In this document: piece after piece, positions 60,179-64,000 of the stretch
Layout: each line of letters starts with the position of its first letter
Numbering within the stretch: the first letter of the stretch is position 1
NCBI GenBank assembly: GCA_963812255.1
Contig: CAWEUM010000005.1
Location: forward strand, 1,178,001-1,242,000
From: DATJGR01 sp963812255
Lineage (GTDB): Bacteria > Pseudomonadota > Gammaproteobacteria > Pseudomonadales > Azotimanducaceae
Reading direction: 5' to 3'
Length of the DNA: 64,000 bases
The notes under the pieces: model-generated
Told to the model about the DNA's origin: nothing
Seen by the model: only the letters and a program-made list of their open reading frames with translations
The model's database searches: none
Position numbers and translations under genes: made by a program

Positions 60179-62455
60179 TCAGACAGTCGAGACGACCGGC
60201 TCGCTCTCCGGACCCGACCGGACCAAACGAACGAACGGGTTCCGCTGCAGTAGTGTTTTGAATTCGGTGGCCGGAATCGGGCGACTGAAGATGAAACCCT
60301 GAACCTCCCGGCAACCTTGCGACCGCAGGTATTTGAGCTGTGTGCGCGTTTCGACGCCCTCCGCGATCAAGTCGAGCTTGAGGCCACGCGCCATCGCAAC
60401 GATCGCGTTGATGATGCTCGCATCGCCAAGGTCTGCCCGGATATCAGCGACAAAGCTGCGGTCGATCTTCAGCGTGTTCACGGGGAAGTGCTTCAGATAC
60501 GTGAACGAACAATAGCCCGTGCCAAAATCGTCGATCGCAATTCGAATGCCCGTCTTACGCAGTGCTCTCAGCTTCGGCACGATCACTTCCATATCCCGCA
60601 TGATCGCGTTCTCGGTGATCTCGATCTTCAAACGATCCGCCGCAAGGCCCGACGCATCCAGGTTGGCGAGGAATCGATCGAGGAACGATTCCTGCTCCAG
60701 TTGCTGCGACGACATGTTGACGGACAGCCGGATGTCGCCATGTCCGGTGCGACGCCATTCGGCCACATCACTGAACGCATGAATCTGGACCCACTCGTCT
60801 AGTTGCGTAATCAATCCGGTTTCCTCGGCGACCGACAAGAATTCTCCCGGCTCGATGAGCCCGTGACGCGGATGTTGCCAGCGCACCAGCGCCTCCACGC
60901 CGATGATGCGTCCATCCACGAGATCGACTTGGGGTTGGTAGTAGACCCGCAATTGGCCAGTCGCCAGTGCGCCTCGTAGTTCCCGTTCGAGCGAAAGTCG
61001 AGTGGAGAACTTGTGATTCATCTCGTCGGAGAAAAACTGATATCCATTCTTACCGCGGCCCTTGACGTGGTACATCGCAATGTCAGCGCTCTGTATCAAC
61101 GACTCGACCGAGTCGCCCGCCTCCGGGTACATCGCGATTCCAATACTGGCTCCCACAAACAACTCATGACCATCAATCACGAACGGAGCCGCGAGCTTGT
61201 CGAGAACCTTGCTCGCGATGACCACGACATCGTCGCGGGTCCGGACCTCGGGCAACAAGAGCGTGAACTCGTCGCCGCCAAAGCGAGACAACGTGTCGCC
61301 ACCCCGCAGACAACCCTGTAGCCGATTGGCAACGGCTTTCAACAGCCGATCACCCATGGTGTGACCGAGCGTGTCGTTGACGATCTTGAAGCGATCGAGG
61401 TCGAGGAACATCACGGCCAAGCGTCGTTTGTTCCGCTGCGCCTGAGTGATAGCGAGGCTGAGACGGTCCTTCAGAAGCACGCGATTCGGCAGGTGGGTCA
61501 ACAGATCGTGGTATGCCTGAAAATTGATGACCTGCTCGGCCTCTTTACGCTCGGAGATGTCTCGCGCCGTTCCATAGGTGCCAACGAAATTCTCGCGCGT
61601 CCGCTCGTCGGGATCCGCATAGCGACCTTGAGCCGTCAGATCCATCCAGACCGTTTGTGTCTGAAACGATCGCTCGGCGCTGCGAACCCTGCGGCTGCGC
61701 ACGCGCAGTTCGACATTGCGCGTCGCACGGTCACCGGTCCGCCGTTCATTGAACAGATTGCGAGCGGCCTCGAGATCGTCTTCGAAAATGAGCTCAGAGT
61801 AGTGTCGGCCCTTCAACTCTTCTTTCTCGTATCCCAACAAGCTCTCGACGCGATCGTTGAGAAACTCGAAGCAGCCATTCCGATCGAGCATGTAGACCAG
61901 ATCCGGGGAATTATTGACGATGAGGCGGTGAAGTTCCTCCGAATCCTTCAGACGCTCTTCGATCAAATGATTGCGGCGTTCCAAGCGTCTGTGGCTGAGC
62001 GCCTTCTCGAGCGTAGCAATCAACTCCGCTGCTTCGTATGGTTTCTTGACGAAATCGAAAGCGCCGCACGTCAATGCGCGCCTCAGACCGGTAAAACTCG
62101 CGTCACCGCTCACGACGATGAATTTCGCCGACAGCCCGCGCGCCGCCGCGAACTCGAGCACGTCATGGCCGTTGACGTCAGGCATGATCAGGTCGAGCAA
62201 GACCACGTCGTACTCATGCGCGTCGAGCATCTCGAGCGCCACCCGGCCCCCAAGCGCTTCGTTTACGTGATATCCGTGGAGAGTGACTACCTCGGAAAGG
62301 CTCTTCAAGAGTTCCGGTTTGTCATCGACGAGCAGCAGCCGGGGGACGCCCGACGTGCTTTCCGTTGTCAAACGCTCTGACGGAACTCGATCGGTCGCGG
62401 ACGACGTCCCGGGAGTGGCAAGGTGACTGACGCCAGCTTCGGTCTTTTGACCCAT
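60179..62455 (-). CDS. REC-PAS-GGDEF-EAL response regulator
   Basis: The 758-residue protein has a receiver (RLLLVDDKPE, phospho-Asp88 in VVLLDLIMPD, Lys at 138), a PAS domain (about 172-300), a GGDEF domain with the motif at 393-397 (FGGDEF) and an EAL domain starting EAL at 521-523, with DDFGTGYCSFTYLKHFPV and ETRTQLKYL. Both catalytic motifs are intact in sequence, so it could make and degrade cyclic-di-GMP. I chose the ATG at 62455. Its cognate kinase may be the one at 63037 on the other strand. Confidence 0.92.
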   Translation of the reverse strand: MGQKTEAGVSHLATPGTSSATDRVPSERLTTESTSGVPRLLLVDDKPELLKSLSEVVTLHGYHVNEALGGRVALEMLDAHEYDVVLLDLIMPDVNGHDVLEFAAARGLSAKFIVVSGDASFTGLRRALTCGAFDFVKKPYEAAELIATLEKALSHRRLERRNHLIEERLKDSEELHRLIVNNSPDLVYMLDRNGCFEFLNDRVESLLGYEKEELKGRHYSELIFEDDLEAARNLFNERRTGDRATRNVELRVRSRRVRSAERSFQTQTVWMDLTAQGRYADPDERTRENFVGTYGTARDISERKEAEQVINFQAYHDLLTHLPNRVLLKDRLSLAITQAQRNKRRLAVMFLDLDRFKIVNDTLGHTMGDRLLKAVANRLQGCLRGGDTLSRFGGDEFTLLLPEVRTRDDVVVIASKVLDKLAAPFVIDGHELFVGASIGIAMYPEAGDSVESLIQSADIAMYHVKGRGKNGYQFFSDEMNHKFSTRLSLERELRGALATGQLRVYYQPQVDLVDGRIIGVEALVRWQHPRHGLIEPGEFLSVAEETGLITQLDEWVQIHAFSDVAEWRRTGHGDIRLSVNMSSQQLEQESFLDRFLANLDASGLAADRLKIEITENAIMRDMEVIVPKLRALRKTGIRIAIDDFGTGYCSFTYLKHFPVNTLKIDRSFVADIRADLGDASIINAIVAMARGLKLDLIAEGVETRTQLKYLRSQGCREVQGFIFSRPIPATEFKTLLQRNPFVRLVRSGPESEPVVSTV

Positions 62456-62736
62456 GAACCCCAAGATCCGAGTGATTGCGCTGCAGCGCGACCGTAAACC
62501 TATCCAGTCCGCAATTCCAGTCCCCCGCTCTGCCAACAACCGTACTGGGGTGACGCGTCCGGTCTGAAATCAATCGGAATCTTGCGCTCGTGCCGAAACT
62601 GATAGATGTCCTAACCATTTGAATGTATTCCGCAATCCTGCGATTTCTCCAGAATCCAATGTCAAATTGATATCATTCCACACCGTGCGAACTACCGCTA
62701 AGCTAGGGCCGCTTGTTTCGGGGGAGCAGCCACGTC

Positions 62737-63033
62737 ATGAACGAACTCACAGAACGATTCGTCGTACGATTTCCGCTGACACTTCGCCTGCGCGTGGGCG
62801 AGTCTGCGCGCTTTTATCGCCGCAGTGTGAACTCGGAAATCATCATTCGTCTGGATCACTCGCTGAACGGTTTGCCAGAGATGACCACCGAACACGCAGT
62901 CGAACCGCCGATGTTCGCAGCCATCGAACGATCTCTCCGAGGCGACCTGACCGACGAAGAGCAGAAAATCGTGTTCAGCGTCAGGAGAATGTCGGCAGAG
63001 AAGCGCAAGGCACTGCTGGATCTGCTGAGCTAG
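62737..63033 (+). CDS. Arc-like ribbon-helix-helix DNA-binding protein
   Basis: The 98-residue protein has an Arc/MetJ-type segment: ERFVVRFPLTLRLRVGESA, ARFYRRSVNSEIIIRLDHSL, then a C-terminal extension with EEQKIVFSVRRMSAEKRKALLDLL. It likely binds DNA as a dimer of ribbon-helix-helix units. The ATG at 62737 is followed, three bases after its stop, by the GTG of a kinase gene, so the two are probably co-transcribed. The 281-base gap upstream (62456-62736) holds both divergent promoters. Confidence 0.78.
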   Translation: MNELTERFVVRFPLTLRLRVGESARFYRRSVNSEIIIRLDHSLNGLPEMTTEHAVEPPMFAAIERSLRGDLTDEEQKIVFSVRRMSAEKRKALLDLLS

Positions 63034-63036
63034 CCA

Positions 63037-64000
63037 GTGACGCTCGACAGACACTACGTGCAGTGGCTGTACTGGCGCGATCACTTCATTCGTGCATCAC
63101 ACGAAAGCGTTCGCTACGCGCGTCACCATATGCCGATGCTCGGTTGGGTCGGGGTCGTATCACTGATCAGCTACTACTTCATCTGGACCATGGTTTATCC
63201 GGCCAGTTTCGAGAGCCTACCGGTCCGTTCAGTCGGTGCATTCCTCTGCGTTCCGATCATATTGTCCAAGAGGCTCACAAAGACCATGGTGCGGTGGCTG
63301 CCGGCCTATTGGGTACTTGGCCTGACCTACGTCCTGCCCTTCGTCTTCGGATACATGCTGGCGCAGAACGCTGCCCACGCCGCGCATGTGGGAGATACCA
63401 ATCTAGTTTGGCCGCTGCAGAATGTTGTAGCGCTCGTGGTGTTCATTCTGCTGATCAACGACGGCATCCTGGCAACACTGCTGTGGTTGCTCGCCACGAT
63501 TGCAATCCTGCTCTCCGTATTCTTGATTGACTCTTCTCCCAACTTCGGAGAGCTCGTACGCGTATACATCGAGCCAATGCCGTTGTATGCGTTCATCCTC
63601 ATCGTGGGTAGCCTGGCGATTCGAAATCGCAAGATCATCGAACTGGAGAAACTGCGGGCGATGTCCCGCATCACCAGCAACATTGCGCACGAACTCCGCA
63701 CACCGTTCCTGGGAATCAAAGCCCTTGCTCAGGGTATCGGGCAGCATTTGCCGGAGTTGATCAATGCATACGACCTTGCGATTGCACACAACATCGGCAT
63801 CCGGCCGATCCGACGCCGCCAATTCGAACGACTCCGGACGAGTCTGCGCGAGATCGAGACCGAGACCGACTATTCGAACAGCATTATCGACCGGCTGCTG
63901 ATCAACACATCGGAGCGACCCGTAGAAGACCATGAGTTCGCATATTTCACGGCGCAGAACTGCGTGATTGCGGCGCTCAACCGATATCCGTTCGTTGGAG
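63037..64000 (+). CDS. membrane histidine kinase, CqsS/LqsS-like, truncated at window edge
   Basis: The frame opens at a GTG at 63037, three bases after the Arc-like stop, and runs off the window. Six to seven membrane helices occupy about residues 35-190. The first reads PMLGWVGVVSLISYYFIW, then MVYPASFESLPVRSVGAFLC and AYWVLGLTYVLPFVFGYML, which resemble the sensor region of Vibrio CqsS and Legionella LqsS. A HisKA domain follows with the phospho-acceptor His218 in NIAHELRTP. CqsS senses alpha-hydroxyketone autoinducers. Similarity is by eye from memory. Confidence 0.75.
   Translation, partial: MTLDRHYVQWLYWRDHFIRASHESVRYARHHMPMLGWVGVVSLISYYFIWTMVYPASFESLPVRSVGAFLCVPIILSKRLTKTMVRWLPAYWVLGLTYVLPFVFGYMLAQNAAHAAHVGDTNLVWPLQNVVALVVFILLINDGILATLLWLLATIAILLSVFLIDSSPNFGELVRVYIEPMPLYAFILIVGSLAIRNRKIIELEKLRAMSRITSNIAHELRTPFLGIKALAQGIGQHLPELINAYDLAIAHNIGIRPIRRRQFERLRTSLREIETETDYSNSIIDRLLINTSERPVEDHEFAYFTAQNCVIAALNRYPFVG

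Noticed and set aside
1..64000. CRISPR array, rRNA genes, prophage or complete insertion sequence
   Set aside because: No regularly spaced direct repeats, rRNA-like segments, transposase genes or terminal repeats with target duplications were seen.

Overview
The window is a GC-rich chromosomal segment from a gammaproteobacterium. The evidence is gene order: cpoB-pal-tolBARQ-ruvBAC-aspS, with queE/queC and tRNA-Lys(UUU) at one end and proS, a thioredoxin, a YihY protein, arsC, wrbA and a DUF2069 gene at the other. From memory this is the order in Pseudomonas and related gammaproteobacteria. Two usual members are missing: yebC between aspS and ruvC, and ybgC before tolQ. The surrounding genes are rich in acyl-CoA, short-chain dehydrogenase, P450 and thiolase/DUF35 functions, which suggests a free-living heterotroph that degrades lipids, terpenoids or steroids. 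I cannot name a genus.

Layout. 1-4.7 kb: the start of an enoyl-CoA hydratase, a decayed HupE/UreJ relic, an SDR, and a tight P450 - kinase - small protein operon. 4.7-22.7 kb: the conserved core block (tRNA-Lys, TrmH-type methylase, queC-queE, Tol-Pal, RuvABC, AspS, FmdB protein, an HU-like protein with a Lys/Ala tail, ProS, lytic transglycosylase, TlpA-like lipoprotein, YihY, ArsC, WrbA, DUF2069). 22.7-26.7 kb: a patch of short, unrelated, single genes all on the minus strand (MmcQ/YjbR, two cupins, DUF1801, DUF2165, hypotheticals), separated by sequences that look like integron attC sites. I read this as a candidate integrase-less cassette array. 26.7-36 kb: propionyl-CoA synthetase, CaiB-type CoA transferase, an MsbA-like ABC exporter, a carboxylesterase, a DUF1295 membrane protein and hypotheticals. 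35.5-44.5 kb: amino-acid genes (argC-aspartate aminotransferase, hisC), a DEAD-box helicase, a nitrilase-family amidase, a cupin-kinase pair and an ABC-F ATPase. A nested palindromic element lies at 39.07-39.18 kb.

44.9-52.7 kb: a luciferase-like oxidoreductase facing a DUF35/thiolase pair, a SixA-like phosphatase, a two-domain VOC protein, small membrane proteins, a PNPOx-family protein, and a MetR-like regulator divergent from an HD-domain protein. 52.8-60.1 kb: an acyl-CoA metabolism cluster on the minus strand (SDR, carboxyltransferase, enoyl-CoA hydratase, stand-alone biotin carrier, a two-part SnoaL-like protein), then purC, another SDR and a PLP-dependent sulfhydrylase-family enzyme. 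60.2-64 kb: signalling genes: a REC-PAS-GGDEF-EAL protein, an Arc-like protein, and the start of a membrane histidine kinase whose sensor region resembles the CqsS/LqsS quorum-sensing receptors.

Most attention should go to the candidate attC cassette array, the CqsS-like kinase beside a c-di-GMP protein, the nested palindrome, and the P450-kinase operon. All assignments come from reading the sequence and family knowledge; no searches were run.
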